Counted from the first letter of the stretch, positions 36,125 through 45,964 are shown. The stretch: DNA of 64,000 nucleotides from Archangium violaceum (GCF_016859125.1 NZ_CP069338.1:372001-436000), one strand, 5' to 3'. Numbers and translations: made by a program. Notes: a model not told the origin generated them from the sequence alone.

Positions 36125-39100
36125 TCAGTCCATCAGGCTGCGAGCATACTCCTCGCGCAGCCGATCATCCGCGAGCGCCCGCGCCGCCTCGGACAGGGCG
36201 TTGGAGATCTGCTGGGCGCGGTGCTGGAGCGCCGGATCCGGATGCCCCGCGAAGCGCAGCGGGTGGAACTCGGCGGCCAGCAACGCGAAGGCACGCTTCA
36301 CCTCCTCGCTGCCCGCGCCGCGCGAGAGCCCGAGCACGGTGAAGTAGTCCGCGTCCTGGATCTCCTCGAACTTGGACTCGAGCCGGCGGACGTCCAGCTC
36401 GCCCGGAGCCTCCTGCGCGGAGGAGACCGCCGGGGCGGGCCGGAGGGTGATGAGGCCCAGGGCGCGCGCGACCGCGAGCACCTTGAGGGCGCTGTCCTGG
36501 GGCATGCCCGCGCCGAGCAGGAGCTGCTCGAGCGACTGCTCGCCATCGACCTCCTCCAGGAGCCGCAGCTCGCGCGAGGACAGCCCGAAGGCCTCCGGCG
36601 AGGGCTCGGGCTCACCCCGGACGACCACCGCGCGCAGGCCGCCGGCGGCCTCCACGAGGGAATCGGAGGAGACACCGTTGCGCAGGGACTCGGCCAACAG
36701 GTGCAGCAGCGGCCGGGTGGAGGCGGCGAGGGCCACCTCGTGCGGCGGCGGCTCCTCGGTGAGCCGGTACAGAGAGGAGGACTCCCCGAGCGCGTCCAGG
36801 GCGACCTGCTCGGTGTAGCGCTGCACGAGCGGGACGACCTCGTTCTCCCGCAGGTAGCCGCGGCCACGCATGGCGTCGATGAGAGCCCCCGTGGAGGCAC
36901 CACGCACCAGACGCAGCTCGTTCTCCTGGCGCGCGTCGATGAGCCCATCCGCCCGGGCGCGCTCCACGAGCGACTCGTCGGGGGCGGAGGACACCGCGCC
37001 CACCAGCACCCCGTCCTTCAACCAGAGGATGCGCAGGGCCCCGGTCACCTTGAGCTCGAGGCGCACCTGGGCACGCGCCTCCTGGAGCCGGGTGACGAGC
37101 CGCGCGAGCCCCTCCTGGTTGACGCTACCGCTGCGGGGGATGTCCACCTCGAACCGGCCGGGAACCTGGAGCGAGACGATCGCCGCGCGGGCCCGGGATG
37201 CCATCTCCTCGGCCTCGGCGCGGGCCTTCGCGAGGGCCGCGTCCGTCTCCGCGCGCACCCGGGTGACCGTCGCCTCGGCATCACGGACGGCCTTCTCCTC
37301 GGCCTCGCGGCGGGCCCGCTCGGCGCGGGCGAGGCGCTCGGCCAACTCCGCTTCCGCCTGGGCCCTCGCGGCCTCGAGCCGCTCCACTTCCTGGGAGAGG
37401 AACTCCCGCTCCTCGCGCTCCTGGGCCAGCGTCCGCGCGAGTTGCTCCGCTTCCTCCCGGGCCTCGCGAAGCTGGCGGGAGAGCCGCGCCTCCAGCTCCG
37501 AGCGCTCGCGGGAAAGCTCCTCGCGCGCCTGGGACTCCGCTTCCACCCGGGCCTGGGCCTCGGCATGAGCCTGCTCGGAGGCCTCGGCGCGCGCCTCCGC
37601 CTCCGCGCGCGCCTGCTTCTCTTCCGCGGCGCGAGCCTGCAGGGCGGCGCGAGCCTTCTCCACGCGCTCGAGCCGGGCCTCCATCTCGACACGAAGCCGC
37701 TCCATGTTGGCGGCCCGCGTCTCCGCGTCGACCCGTGCCCGCTCCAACTCCTCGGACTGCTCGTCCGACGTGGTCCGCGCCTTCTCCGCGCGCTCGAGCC
37801 GGGCCTCCAGCTCGACGCGCTGCCGCTCCATGTTGGCGGCCCGCGTCTCCGCGTCGACCCGTGCCCGCTCCAACTCCTCGGCCTGCCCGAGCGCCTCGGT
37901 GCGCTCCTGCTCCGCCTGGGAAGCGCGCGCTTCCGCCCGGGCCCGGGCCCGCGACTCCGCGTCGGCCCGCGATTCCGCCTCGGAGCGCGCCTTGTCCGCC
38001 GCGTCGGCCCGCGCTTCCGCGTCGGTACGGGCCTTCATCTCCGCCTGCACACGCGAATCCGCGTTGGAGCGCGCGCGTGCTTCCACCTCCGCCCGCGCCT
38101 TCTTCTCGGCGGCGACACGGGCCTCGGCCTCCGCCCGGGCCTTCTCCGCGGCCTCGGCTCGCGCCTCCGCTTCCGCCCGGGCCTTCGATTCCTTCTCGGC
38201 GCGCGCCGTCACGTCCTTGCGCGCCTTCGCCTCTCCATGCGCCCGGGCCTCCCACTCCTTGCGGGACTTCGTCTCCGCCTCGGCCCGTGCCTCCGCCTCC
38301 GCCCGCGCGGCCCTCTCCGCCTCGGCCCGTGCCTCCGCCTCCGCCCGCGCGGCCCTCTCCGCCTCCACCCGGGCTTCCACCCGGGCCCTCGCCTCCGCCT
38401 CGGACGCGGCCCGCTGCTCCGCCTCGGTGCGCCGCCGCTCCTGCTCCTCGGCCCGCTGCTCCGCCTCGGTGCGCCGCCGCTCCTGCTCCTCGGCCCGCTG
38501 CTCCGCCTCGGTGCGCCGCCGCTCCTGCTCCTCGGCCTTCGCACGCCATTCCGCGAGCTGCCGCTGCAGCTCCTCGAGCCCCTCGGCTTCCTTCTCCTGA
38601 CGCCGCTGGGCCTCGGCGGTACGTGCCTGCTCGAGCTCCGACTCCCGCGCCCGCGCCGCCTCCAACTGCCGCTCCACCTCGAGCCGCAGCGAGGCCTCGA
38701 GTCCCCGCTCCTCCGCGAGCGCCGCGAGCCGGCTCCGCTGCGCCTCGGCCTCGTGCCGCAGCGACTCCTCCCGGGCCCACGCCTCCTGCTTCAGCCGCTC
38801 CAGCTCGGAGCGCAGCGAGGCCTCGTTCGCGCGCGCCGCCTCCACCTCGCTCCGCAGCGACTCCTCCCGCGCGTTCGGCGCATCCGCCTGCTTCTCCAGC
38901 GAGGACCGGAGCTCCGCCACGAGCGTCTCGAGCTCCGACGCCTTGCTCTCCGCCTCTCGCCGGCGCGCCACCGCCCCATCGCGCTCGGACAGAATCTGCG
39001 AGATCCGCCGCTCCGCCCGCATCAGGCGCACTTCCAGCACCGCGATCGCGTCCTCCGCCGGAAGCGACTCCACATCCCGCGCACCCGCCGCTCCAGGCAC

Positions 39101-40462
39101 GGGCCGCAGCGGGAACTTCGACGTGGTCTCCGCCACGCCCCTCGGCACGGGACGGGCCTCCGCCACCGGCTCGTTCTTCACCGGCTCGCCGCGCGGCCCC
39201 CCGGTGGACTCGGAGCCGAACCAGTCCGAGCCCACGCTCTCCTGGTGCGGCTCCTCCCATCCATCCGGCGCATCGCCCTCCGGCGGCAGCGGCGCGTCCT
39301 CCGGAACGGGCTCCAGGTCCTCCGGGGGAAGGGCCGCCGTGCGCACCGTCGGGGTCGGCTCCAGATCGAAGAACCCCTCCTCCCCGAGCTGGGGCGAGGC
39401 ATTCCCGGACGACTCCGCCCGCTCCCGCGCCAACGCCGCTTCGATCTCCAGCTGCGCGAGGCGCTCGGCCTCCGCACGCGCCTCCGCCTCGATGTCGACG
39501 ACCTTCACCGGGGGCAGCTCGGGCAGCGCGGACAGGGGCTCGACGGACTCCGGCACCGGCGCCGCGTCCACCACGGGCCCCATCTCGACCGGAGACACCG
39601 CGGTGATGGTGGGAATCGCCGAGCCCATCGCGGGGGTCCGCGCGAAGAGCCCCGCCGACGACACGGGCAGCGAGGGCTCCTCCTTCTTCAACCGCCGCCG
39701 GGCAGCGGCCTCGCGACGCACGTCGTCCTCCATGCGCCGCATCTCGTCCTCGTCGGGCCCGGGGGGCGTCACCACCGGAACCTGGCCCGACACCACCACC
39801 GCCTGCTCCGTCGCGCCGAAGAGCGACTCCGCCTCGTCCCCGGAATCCTGCTCGGTCAGCCCCGGAACCCTCGGGATCTCGGCCGTGACCACCGCCTGCT
39901 CCGTCTGGGAGAACAGATCCTCCGCATCCAGGGAGGACGGGGACTGCCGGGCCCCTTCGGGCTTGGGCAGATCATCGAAGAGCGCGTGCTCCAACGCGGC
40001 GTTGCGGCTGGACACGGAGGACTTCTGGACGAGCCCCGGCGGCCCGGAGCGCGCGGGGACCGGCTCGGGAGCCGGAGGTTCCACCTCGTCCTTCACCGCG
40101 TACCAGGCCTCCGGGCCCGCGGGCGAGTTGATGACCGCGGCCACCTGCTCCATGAAGCCGGAGCCATCCAGGGGCAGCGGAGCCACCGGGGCTGCGCTGC
40201 CGGGGACGGGCTCGCCAAGCAGCAGCACGCGCGCGAGCCGCATGTCCGGGTGCAGCCCCAGTTCCTCCAGGACGAGGTGGCCGCGACCACTCTCCACCCC
40301 CGGTGCCAGGATGATGAGCACGGGCAGGTGATGGCCAAAGGCGATGAGGGCGTCCGCCACGGAGGTAGCGAGAATGACCTCATAGCCCTCGCGCGCGAGC
40401 AGGCGGCGCACGGTGGCGATGGTGGCGATGTCGTCGTGTACGAGGAGGACCGATTCGGCCAT
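36125..40462 (-). CDS. Giant pseudo-receiver / coiled-coil / DUF4388 / degenerate J-domain protein
   Basis: 1445 residues. Residues 1-115 form a CheY-like receiver ([19 protein letters not shown]) whose phosphoacceptor position reads [11 protein letters not shown], with Ala in place of Asp. An acidic, Pro-rich linker (about 120-460) twice carries the motif (D/S)LFxxTEQAVV (about 180 and 210). Residues about 465-1095 are an uninterrupted coiled coil rich in Ala, Glu and Arg. A DUF4388 (PATAN)-like domain follows (about 1100-1330; [36 protein letters not shown]), and the end (about 1360-1445) is J-domain-like but has HPL where HPD is required. AglZ and FrzS of Myxococcus share the pseudo-receiver plus coiled-coil plan. 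It starts 18 bases after priA. Confidence 0.9.
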   Translation of the reverse strand: MAESVLLVHDDIATIATVRRLLAREGYEVILATSVADALIAFGHHLPVLIILAPGVESGRGHLVLEELGLHPDMRLARVLLLGEPVPGSAAPVAPLPLDGSGFMEQVAAVINSPAGPEAWYAVKDEVEPPAPEPVPARSGPPGLVQKSSVSSRNAALEHALFDDLPKPEGARQSPSSLDAEDLFSQTEQAVVTAEIPRVPGLTEQDSGDEAESLFGATEQAVVVSGQVPVVTPPGPDEDEMRRMEDDVRREAAARRRLKKEEPSLPVSSAGLFARTPAMGSAIPTITAVSPVEMGPVVDAAPVPESVEPLSALPELPPVKVVDIEAEARAEAERLAQLEIEAALARERAESSGNASPQLGEEGFFDLEPTPTVRTAALPPEDLEPVPEDAPLPPEGDAPDGWEEPHQESVGSDWFGSESTGGPRGEPVKNEPVAEARPVPRGVAETTSKFPLRPVPGAAGARDVESLPAEDAIAVLEVRLMRAERRISQILSERDGAVARRREAESKASELETLVAELRSSLEKQADAPNAREESLRSEVEAARANEASLRSELERLKQEAWAREESLRHEAEAQRSRLAALAEERGLEASLRLEVERQLEAARARESELEQARTAEAQRRQEKEAEGLEELQRQLAEWRAKAEEQERRRTEAEQRAEEQERRRTEAEQRAEEQERRRTEAEQRAASEAEARARVEARVEAERAARAEAEARAEAERAARAEAEARAEAETKSRKEWEARAHGEAKARKDVTARAEKESKARAEAEARAEAAEKARAEAEARVAAEKKARAEVEARARSNADSRVQAEMKARTDAEARADAADKARSEAESRADAESRARARAEARASQAEQERTEALGQAEELERARVDAETRAANMERQRVELEARLERAEKARTTSDEQSEELERARVDAETRAANMERLRVEMEARLERVEKARAALQARAAEEKQARAEAEARAEASEQAHAEAQARVEAESQAREELSRERSELEARLSRQLREAREEAEQLARTLAQEREEREFLSQEVERLEAARAQAEAELAERLARAERARREAEEKAVRDAEATVTRVRAETDAALAKARAEAEEMASRARAAIVSLQVPGRFEVDIPRSGSVNQEGLARLVTRLQEARAQVRLELKVTGALRILWLKDGVLVGAVSSAPDESLVERARADGLIDARQENELRLVRGASTGALIDAMRGRGYLRENEVVPLVQRYTEQVALDALGESSSLYRLTEEPPPHEVALAASTRPLLHLLAESLRNGVSSDSLVEAAGGLRAVVVRGEPEPSPEAFGLSSRELRLLEEVDGEQSLEQLLLGAGMPQDSALKVLAVARALGLITLRPAPAVSSAQEAPGELDVRRLESKFEEIQDADYFTVLGLSRGAGSEEVKRAFALLAAEFHPLRFAGHPDPALQHRAQQISNALSEAARALADDRLREEYARSLMD
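37701..37880. repeat. Direct repeat of 126 bases within the coiled-coil coding region
   Basis: A block starting TCCATGTTGGCGGCCCGC at 37701 recurs at 37827, giving a 42-residue duplication ([18 protein letters not shown] and following) inside the coiled coil. Confidence 0.6.
38410..38537. repeat. Triplicated 42-bp coding repeat
   Basis: Three near-identical 42-base units (gctccgcctcggtgcgccgc and following) encoding the 14-residue unit [14 protein letters not shown]. Immediately adjacent (38280-38360) are similar ~48-base repeats encoding [12 protein letters not shown]. Confidence 0.7.
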
Positions 40463-40480
40463 TGGAAATCGGGGGCGAGT

Positions 40481-42724
40481 CTACAGCATGGCCGCTGGAT
40501 CCACGTCGATCGTGACACGCACGGCGGACGGAATGTCGACCAGCTTCGCCTCCAGGCGGGCGAGCAACGGGGCGAGCGCCGCGTGGGTAGGGGCCTTGAG
40601 GAGCAACTGCCACCGGGTGCGACCCCGGATGCGCGAGATGGGGGCGATGGCCGGCCCCAGCAGACGCACGCCCCACGAGGCCGGGGGCATGTTGCGGCCG
40701 ATGAAGTCCCCGAGGAACCGGGCCACGCTGGCGGTCTGCTCGGCGCTCTCGCCCTCGAGCCGCACCGCCGCCATGCGCGTGTAGGGCGGCCAGGCGAGCA
40801 CCTTGCGCCGCTCCAGCTCCCGCTCGGAGAAGCCGTCGAAGTCGTGGGTGAGCACGCGCTTCACCGGATCCGCCTCTGGGTTGTACGTCTGCACGAGCAC
40901 CCGCCCCGGATCCTTCCCGCGTCCGGCGCGGCCGGCCACCTGGGTGAGGAGATGGAAGGTGCGCTCGGAGGCGCGGAAGTCGGGGATGGCCAGCGAGGTG
41001 TCCGCCATCACCACGCACACCAGCGTCACCCCGGGGAAGTCGTGTCCCTTGGCCACCATCTGCGTGCCCACCAGGACGTCGATCTCCCGGCGGGCGAAGG
41101 ACGCGAGCATCTCCGTGAGGCGCTCGGCGCTGGAGGCCGAGTCCCTGTCGAGCCGGGCCACGCGGGCCTGGGGAATCCGCTCGGCGACCTCGGCCTCCAC
41201 GCGCTCGGTGCCAATGCCCATCTTGAGCAGCGGCCCGGTGCACTCGCGGCAGTGCTCGGGCACGGGGTGGGCCACGCCGCAGTAGTGGCACACCAGCCGG
41301 TTCTGCGAGCGGTGGTAGGTGAGGCACACGTCGCAATCGGAGCACTTCACCGAGGTGCCGCACACCTCGCAGATGAGGAAGGTGCTGTGGCCGCGGCGGT
41401 TGAGGAAGAGGATGACCTGCTGGCCGCGCCCGATGGTCTCCGCCATGGCGTCGAGCAGTGGCGCGGAGAGGATGGGCGCCTCCTCCTGCACGAGCGGCTC
41501 GCGGGGGCGCTCCTGGCGCAGATCCACCAGCTCGATGGTGGGCATGGGCCGGTCATCGACGCGGTTCTTGAGCTCCAGCTTGCGGTAGCGACCGCGGCGG
41601 GTGTTCTCGAGCGTCTCCAGCGAGGGCGTAGCCGAGCCGAGCACCACCACGGCCCCGGCCTGCTTGGCACGCACCACGGCCAGGTCGCGCGCCTGGTAGC
41701 GCAGCTTGTCCTCCTGCTTGAAGGAGGGATCATGCTCCTCGTCCACCACGACAAGGCCGAGGTTCTCCACGGGGGCGAACACCGCCGAGCGCACGCCCAC
41801 GGCGATGCGCACCGTGCCCTTGCGCAGGGCCTGCCAGTGGAAGAGGCGCTCGCGGTCCTTGAGGGCCGAGTGCAGCACGGCCACGTCACCGCCGAAGCGG
41901 CTGCGGAAGCGGCCCACGAGCTGCGGCGTGAGGGCGATCTCCGGCACCAGGATGAGGCTGCCCCTGCCCCGCTCGAGGTTCCGCTCCACGGCGCGCAGGT
42001 ACACCTCGGTCTTGCCGCTGCCGGTGACACCGTGGAGGAGGAAGGGCTGGAAGCCCCCGGCGTCGATGGCCGAGTGGAGCTCCAGCACCGCGGCGGCCTG
42101 CTCGGGGGTGAGCTTCTCGGGACGGCCTTGAGCGAGCCCCTCCTTCACGCCCGGGGCGATGACCTCCTCGTCGATGCGGACGAAGCCCCGCTCGACGAGC
42201 TTGCGCAGCGTCTCGCGCGCGCCGGGGATGGCGTGGGCCACCTCCTCGATGGGGGCGCGGCCTCCCACGGCGAGGAGATAGGCCAGCGCGGCGGACTGAG
42301 CGGGGGCGCGGCGGAGGACGGCGGGGGCCTCGGCGACGAGCGCCACGGCGAACTCCTGCACGTCCGGCTTCGCCTCCTTCTCCTCCTCGGCCTTGGTGAG
42401 CCCGGGAGGCAGCGCGCTCTTGATGACCTCGCCGAGCGGGTAGCGGTAATGCTCGGCGGCGAAGCGCAGGAGCGCGATGAGATCCGGCGGGAGCGACGGC
42501 GAGTCCTCGAGCACCTTCATGATGGGCTTGAGCTTGACGCTCTCGCCATCGGGAGGAGGCGCGGCCGGCCCGAGGAAGAAGCCGAGCGACATGCTGCTGC
42601 CGAAGGGCACGAGGATGCGCTGGCCCGGCGACAGACGCCCGGAGAGGCCGTCGGGGACGACATAGGTGAACTCGCCCCGGACGGGACGGCCAACGGCGAC
42701 TGAGGCGAGGTTCGAGGGGCTCAC
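40481..42724 (-). CDS. priA: Primosomal protein N' (PriA helicase)
   Basis: 747-residue replication-restart helicase. The N-terminal DNA-binding domain (about 1-100, RGEFTYVVPDGL) is followed by Walker A GVTGSGKTE (about 231), DEEHD (Walker B), and an eight-Cys zinc region (CEVCGTSVKCSDCDVCLTYH, CHYCG, CREC). QVAGRAGRGKDPGRVLVQT is helicase motif VI. The GTG at 42724 was chosen because it places FTYVVP at the family position; a longer ATG start at 42808 adds 28 residues without conservation. No Shine-Dalgarno is evident. The scaffold gene downstream starts 18 bases after the stop, suggesting co-transcription. Confidence 0.93.
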   Translation of the reverse strand: MSPSNLASVAVGRPVRGEFTYVVPDGLSGRLSPGQRILVPFGSSMSLGFFLGPAAPPPDGESVKLKPIMKVLEDSPSLPPDLIALLRFAAEHYRYPLGEVIKSALPPGLTKAEEEKEAKPDVQEFAVALVAEAPAVLRRAPAQSAALAYLLAVGGRAPIEEVAHAIPGARETLRKLVERGFVRIDEEVIAPGVKEGLAQGRPEKLTPEQAAAVLELHSAIDAGGFQPFLLHGVTGSGKTEVYLRAVERNLERGRGSLILVPEIALTPQLVGRFRSRFGGDVAVLHSALKDRERLFHWQALRKGTVRIAVGVRSAVFAPVENLGLVVVDEEHDPSFKQEDKLRYQARDLAVVRAKQAGAVVVLGSATPSLETLENTRRGRYRKLELKNRVDDRPMPTIELVDLRQERPREPLVQEEAPILSAPLLDAMAETIGRGQQVILFLNRRGHSTFLICEVCGTSVKCSDCDVCLTYHRSQNRLVCHYCGVAHPVPEHCRECTGPLLKMGIGTERVEAEVAERIPQARVARLDRDSASSAERLTEMLASFARREIDVLVGTQMVAKGHDFPGVTLVCVVMADTSLAIPDFRASERTFHLLTQVAGRAGRGKDPGRVLVQTYNPEADPVKRVLTHDFDGFSERELERRKVLAWPPYTRMAAVRLEGESAEQTASVARFLGDFIGRNMPPASWGVRLLGPAIAPISRIRGRTRWQLLLKAPTHAALAPLLARLEAKLVDIPSAVRVTIDVDPAAML

Positions 42725-42890
42725 GGCGACTGGGGACCACTGTAGCGGCGGCCACTGACACCGGTAGTTTCCGACCGCGCTTCCCACCGCGGGCGCACAG
42801 GGACTCACCCATAGTGGGGCGAGAGGCTCACATGCATCCCGTGGCCATCAACACGGGTCGGAAACTGGACAACCACATTCCCAGGAATTG
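42725..42890. other. Intergenic region between priA and the DUF3883 gene
   Basis: It contains AT-richer sequence with no gene or hairpin I can support. It marks the left edge of the less GC-rich patch that continues to about 45.04 kb. Confidence 0.5.
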
Positions 42891-43466
42891 TTACGGAAGC
42901 CCGTAGACGTACTGAATGGGAGCAAGAGTGCCGCCATCCACATCCCAGGGCCAGAACACGGTTTGCACCCCGCCCAGGGGCTCGCCCTGATCTTCGCTCA
43001 TCTGGATGGAATGAAGGACGAACAAGACCATCCTGCTCTTGTTGTTCCTCGCGAACTCCACTTCGTTGCGGGTCAGGAAGACACTGGAACCCGCCGATTG
43101 AGTGCCCTTCACCTCGATGAAGACCTCGCGCGTCTCATCCTTCGCGTGAAGATCGAAGGGCATCCTGCTCGAGACGTCTTCGATCGAGGAGAAACCTTGC
43201 TCATGAAAGTACTCCCTGGCTCGCTTCATGGCGTAGAGCTCGACGGCCTTGCGCATCTGGGTGTTGGAGGAGAACCCCTGTCCCGAGGGCCTGCTCGTGT
43301 CGGCTGCCGCCGGCGAGGCCAGGGGCTCGGCATTCAGCGGCAGGGAGAGAGAGGGATTGGAGCCGCGAAGCCATGAAGCCCACATCTCCGGGGCCTCACG
43401 TTGCGTATCCTGAAGGGTTTGTGCCTCGCGACGTGCGTGCAACCAATTGACCGGCACCGGATCCAA
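42891..43466 (-). CDS. DUF3883 domain protein (PD-(D/E)XK nuclease-like)
   Basis: 191 residues. The C-terminal half matches DUF3883, a restriction-endonuclease-like fold: RKAVELYAMKRAREYFHEQGF, then Asp105 in PFDL, Glu118 and Lys120 in IEVKGT, and LTRNEVEFARNNKSRMVLFVL (about 72-150). The N-terminal ~65 residues are low complexity. DUF3883 proteins occur in mobile restriction and defence loci, but no helicase or methylase is adjacent here. Base composition is visibly less GC-rich than its neighbours. The start is the most upstream in-frame ATG and has no clear Shine-Dalgarno. Confidence 0.75.
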   Translation of the reverse strand: MDPVPVNWLHARREAQTLQDTQREAPEMWASWLRGSNPSLSLPLNAEPLASPAAADTSRPSGQGFSSNTQMRKAVELYAMKRAREYFHEQGFSSIEDVSSRMPFDLHAKDETREVFIEVKGTQSAGSSVFLTRNEVEFARNNKSRMVLFVLHSIQMSEDQGEPLGGVQTVFWPWDVDGGTLAPIQYVYGLP

Positions 43467-43683
43467 ACCCAGGATGCGAAGCCGGCAACGGTAGTTCTGG
43501 ACGAGATATCCCTTCGGTCACGACCTTAATCCGACCCTCCAATGCCGTAAACCCACGTGAGACCTGCTGGGTCCTCACGGGATGCCCCAGGCCCGCAAAC
43601 GGCCGCGCGGCGAGCCAGGCTCCGAGGAGCCCGACCCGCCGCGCCTGAGGCGGCCCAGTAAGGGGCCGCGCGTCTTCACTCCG
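43467..43683. other. 217-base gap with no supported gene
   Basis: Mixed composition, with a GC-rich imperfect hairpin around 43609-43645. Short open frames here have no coding features. Confidence 0.5.
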
Positions 43684-44010
43684 TCATGCCCTCAGCGGCT
43701 TCGCGTTCCGCGGGCACTCCCAATAGGTGTACTCGCACGTGGCGGTCGCGGGATTGCACGGCACCCGCATCACGGTGACGAGCTCACACGGGTGCTTCGG
43801 CTCGTCGAGCACCGGACCCGCCGGAACCTCGACCGGCGAGAGCGGCTCGGCTGCGTGGCCATCGAAAGGCTGGCCGGCCTGTCTCGAGACGCCTCCTCGC
43901 GTCTGCTCCTCCTTCGTCTGTTGCGTTGGAGCCACCGACGGCGCGCACACCACCGGAAGCACCGACGCCGTCCCCAACACCGCCCCCAACACACACAGCT
44001 TCGTTCGCAT
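43684..44010 (-). CDS. Small secreted Cys-containing protein
   Basis: 108 residues. It has a signal sequence (MRTKLCVLGAVLGTASVLPVVCA) and AGGAGG just 4 bases before the ATG. If the Cys at 22 (VVCA) is a lipobox it would be a lipoprotein, but the motif is poor. The mature part has a Pro/Glu-rich region and a C-terminal HPCELVTVMRVPCNPATATC plus EYTYWEC with four Cys, likely two disulfides. No family recognised. It is divergent from the duplicated-module gene, 436 bases away. Confidence 0.7.
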   Translation of the reverse strand: MRTKLCVLGAVLGTASVLPVVCAPSVAPTQQTKEEQTRGGVSRQAGQPFDGHAAEPLSPVEVPAGPVLDEPKHPCELVTVMRVPCNPATATCEYTYWECPRNAKPLRA

Positions 44011-44446
44011 GGAACCTCCTGGCCGACTGACACCCTCCTCCACGCCGATGGCGCGTCGGTTGCGGTTCAGCGGCAAGGATGCAAACTACTCGCCGGGTCT
44101 GACATCCCCCGGGGCATCCACCGCGGTGGAGCCGCTCCCCTCAGCGGCTCGCTCGAGCCCCCTATCCCCTGTTTTCAGGCACTTACAAAACTCTCGACAG
44201 GACACGGGCTCACATCGGCCCACTCCAGCGGTCATGTCTTCGCCGGGTGGTGTACGATGGACAGTCGGTGAGCGCCATCACCCCCGAACAAGCTCCATCT
44301 CTCTGGACGTCACTGGACGCCGTTGGACGTCAAGACCGCAAGGAACAATCCCCCTCAATGAGCACCAGACACACCGTCCTCGCGCCCATTGCGCTCGTGG
44401 CATCACCAGGAATTCCCTCCGAGCCCTACATCGCGGGGGTGTCGCC
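44011..44446. other. 436-base divergent intergenic region
   Basis: No gene supported. Contents: three consecutive 10-base direct repeats TGGACG(T/C)C.. at 44304-44333, and a short AT-rich stretch near 44170-44200 that could hold the minus-strand promoter. Confidence 0.55.
44304..44333. repeat. Three 10-bp direct repeats (TGGACG units)
   Basis: TGGACGTCAC, TGGACGCCGT and TGGACGTCAA in tandem with exactly 10-base spacing, so successive copies face the same side of the helix. They end 113 bases before the ATG of the downstream gene. Confidence 0.5.
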
Positions 44447-45043
44447 ATGAACAAGAGGACGCCCACCGCGGACGTGATGGACCTTCTCGCGCGGATTCGC
44501 GCCAATACGCAATCCGAGGAGGAACAGGAGCTCCTCGGGGTCGCCATCAACGCGCTCCTCTTCATTACTTCAACGGGCCAGCGATACGCCTTCGCGGACT
44601 TCCTCGAGTACCTCAAGTCCAAGGCTCCACCTCCCGTGGTGGCCTCGTTCAAGACACGCGAGGAGGCGGAAACCTGGCTGAACAGCCAGCCCGAACCACC
44701 CGATTCGACTCTCGTGCTGATCGCGGGCCAGTATCACACCGTCATGTACATCCGAGAGCTGAACCACCGTCGCCTGATCCCACTCGCCGTGATCGAATAT
44801 CACCTCGGCCGGCTCAAGCGCGAAGGCCTCCCTCCTGCCGTGGCCTCATTCGATACACGTGAGGAAGCGGAGGCATGGTTCACGAGTCAGACCGAGCCGT
44901 CTGCACAATCCCTCATCACGATTTCAGGTGAATCCTATCTCGCGGTGTACCATCGCAACATCAACCACCGCGCGCTCTACCCGTTCTCCATTGCCCTGGA
45001 TGAAGAGGAACAGGGCGAGGACGATGCACAGCAGCCGCAATAG
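44447..45043 (+). CDS. Protein with two tandem copies of a ~55-residue module
   Basis: 198 residues, soluble. After a helical N-terminus (MDLLARIRANTQSEEEQELLGVAINALLFITSTG) come two copies of one module at about 62-116 and 129-183 (offset 67): PP(V/A)VASFxTREEAExWxxSQxEP, then a beta-hairpin-like stretch and (L/I)NHRxLxPxxI. I do not recognise a Pfam domain, although I believe similar proteins occur in other myxobacteria. The end is acidic (DEEEQGEDDAQQPQ). It abuts the convergent RluD-type gene: the two stop codons touch. Confidence 0.75.
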   Translation: MNKRTPTADVMDLLARIRANTQSEEEQELLGVAINALLFITSTGQRYAFADFLEYLKSKAPPPVVASFKTREEAETWLNSQPEPPDSTLVLIAGQYHTVMYIRELNHRRLIPLAVIEYHLGRLKREGLPPAVASFDTREEAEAWFTSQTEPSAQSLITISGESYLAVYHRNINHRALYPFSIALDEEEQGEDDAQQPQ

Positions 45044-45964
45044 TCACGCCCGGAGCAGGGCCAGGGCTCTCTGGAAGTCCTCGGGCAGCGGCGCCTCGAC
45101 GCTCACCACTCCACCCGTGGCGGGGCTCGGCAATGACAGACGCACCGCGTGCAGCGCATGCCGGCCGAGCTCCTTCGCCGCCGGGTGCTCCCGCGTCTCC
45201 TCGGGGCCGTACAACGAGTCGGCCAGCACCGGGTATCCCGCCTCGGCCATCTGCACGCGGATCTGGTGCGTGCGTCCCGTCTCCAGCTCCACCTCCACCA
45301 GCGTCGCGCCCTTCAACCGCTCGCGCACCTCGTACGAGAGCGCCGCGCGCCTCGCCGAGCGCACCTTCGTCGTGAAGCGCCTCGGATCCTTGGGATCCCT
45401 CCCGTACGGCGCCTCGAGCCGGTCGCGCTCGGGCGTCTCTCCCAGCACCAGCGCCCAATAGCGCTTGTCCACGCGCTTCTCCTGGAACGCCCGGTCGAGC
45501 GCCCCCACGCCCTCGTCCGTACGCGCGAGCGCGAGGCAGCCGCTCGTCTCCCGGTCCAACCGGTGCACCACCCCGGGCTGCGCCACGCCCTCCACGTCGA
45601 ACGGAGGCATCCTCGCCGCCAGCAACTCCACCACCGAGGGCACGCTCCCCCCCTGGGGTTCCACCACCAGGCCCGCCGGCTTGTTCACGATGATCAGGGA
45701 GGCGTCGTCGTGGAGCACGGGCAGCTCGGGTCCCTCGACGGGGCGCCGCGCCGGGGCTCGCGGGGGGGGGCGGCTGAGCTCGATCTCCTCTCCGCCCCAG
45801 AGCTTGCGCGACATCTGGCACTTCTTGCCGCGAATGCGCACATGGCCCTGCTCGATGAGCACCCGCGCCCGCTCCAGCGAGAGCCCGGGCAGGTGCGCCG
45901 AGAGGAACTTGTCGAGCCGCTCACCTGCGGCCTCGCGGGGGACGGAGATCTTCTGGAGCGACAT
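45044..45964 (-). CDS. rluD: RluD-type 23S rRNA pseudouridine synthase
   Basis: 306 residues. It has an N-terminal S4 RNA-binding domain (about 15-60, ERLDKFLSAHLPGLSLERARVLI), then the RluA-family catalytic domain with HRLDRETSG (catalytic Asp137) and GRTHQIRVQMAEAGYPVLAD. The S4 plus catalytic layout is that of RluD/RluC, which modify helix 69 or other 23S sites; which one cannot be decided from sequence alone. The start ATG has GAGGGA upstream. Confidence 0.88.
   Translation of the reverse strand: MSLQKISVPREAAGERLDKFLSAHLPGLSLERARVLIEQGHVRIRGKKCQMSRKLWGGEEIELSRPPPRAPARRPVEGPELPVLHDDASLIIVNKPAGLVVEPQGGSVPSVVELLAARMPPFDVEGVAQPGVVHRLDRETSGCLALARTDEGVGALDRAFQEKRVDKRYWALVLGETPERDRLEAPYGRDPKDPRRFTTKVRSARRAALSYEVRERLKGATLVEVELETGRTHQIRVQMAEAGYPVLADSLYGPEETREHPAAKELGRHALHAVRLSLPSPATGGVVSVEAPLPEDFQRALALLRA

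Noticed and set aside
36221-42703. Very long plus-strand frame (2160 residues) antisense to the scaffold protein and priA
   Set aside because: It is the antisense of two well-supported genes. Its His/Leu/Arg/Gly repeats mirror the coiled-coil codons, and it has no recognisable domain.
42891-45043. A complete restriction-modification or defence island
   Set aside because: Only one nuclease-fold gene is seen; no methylase, helicase, integrase or transposase accompanies it.
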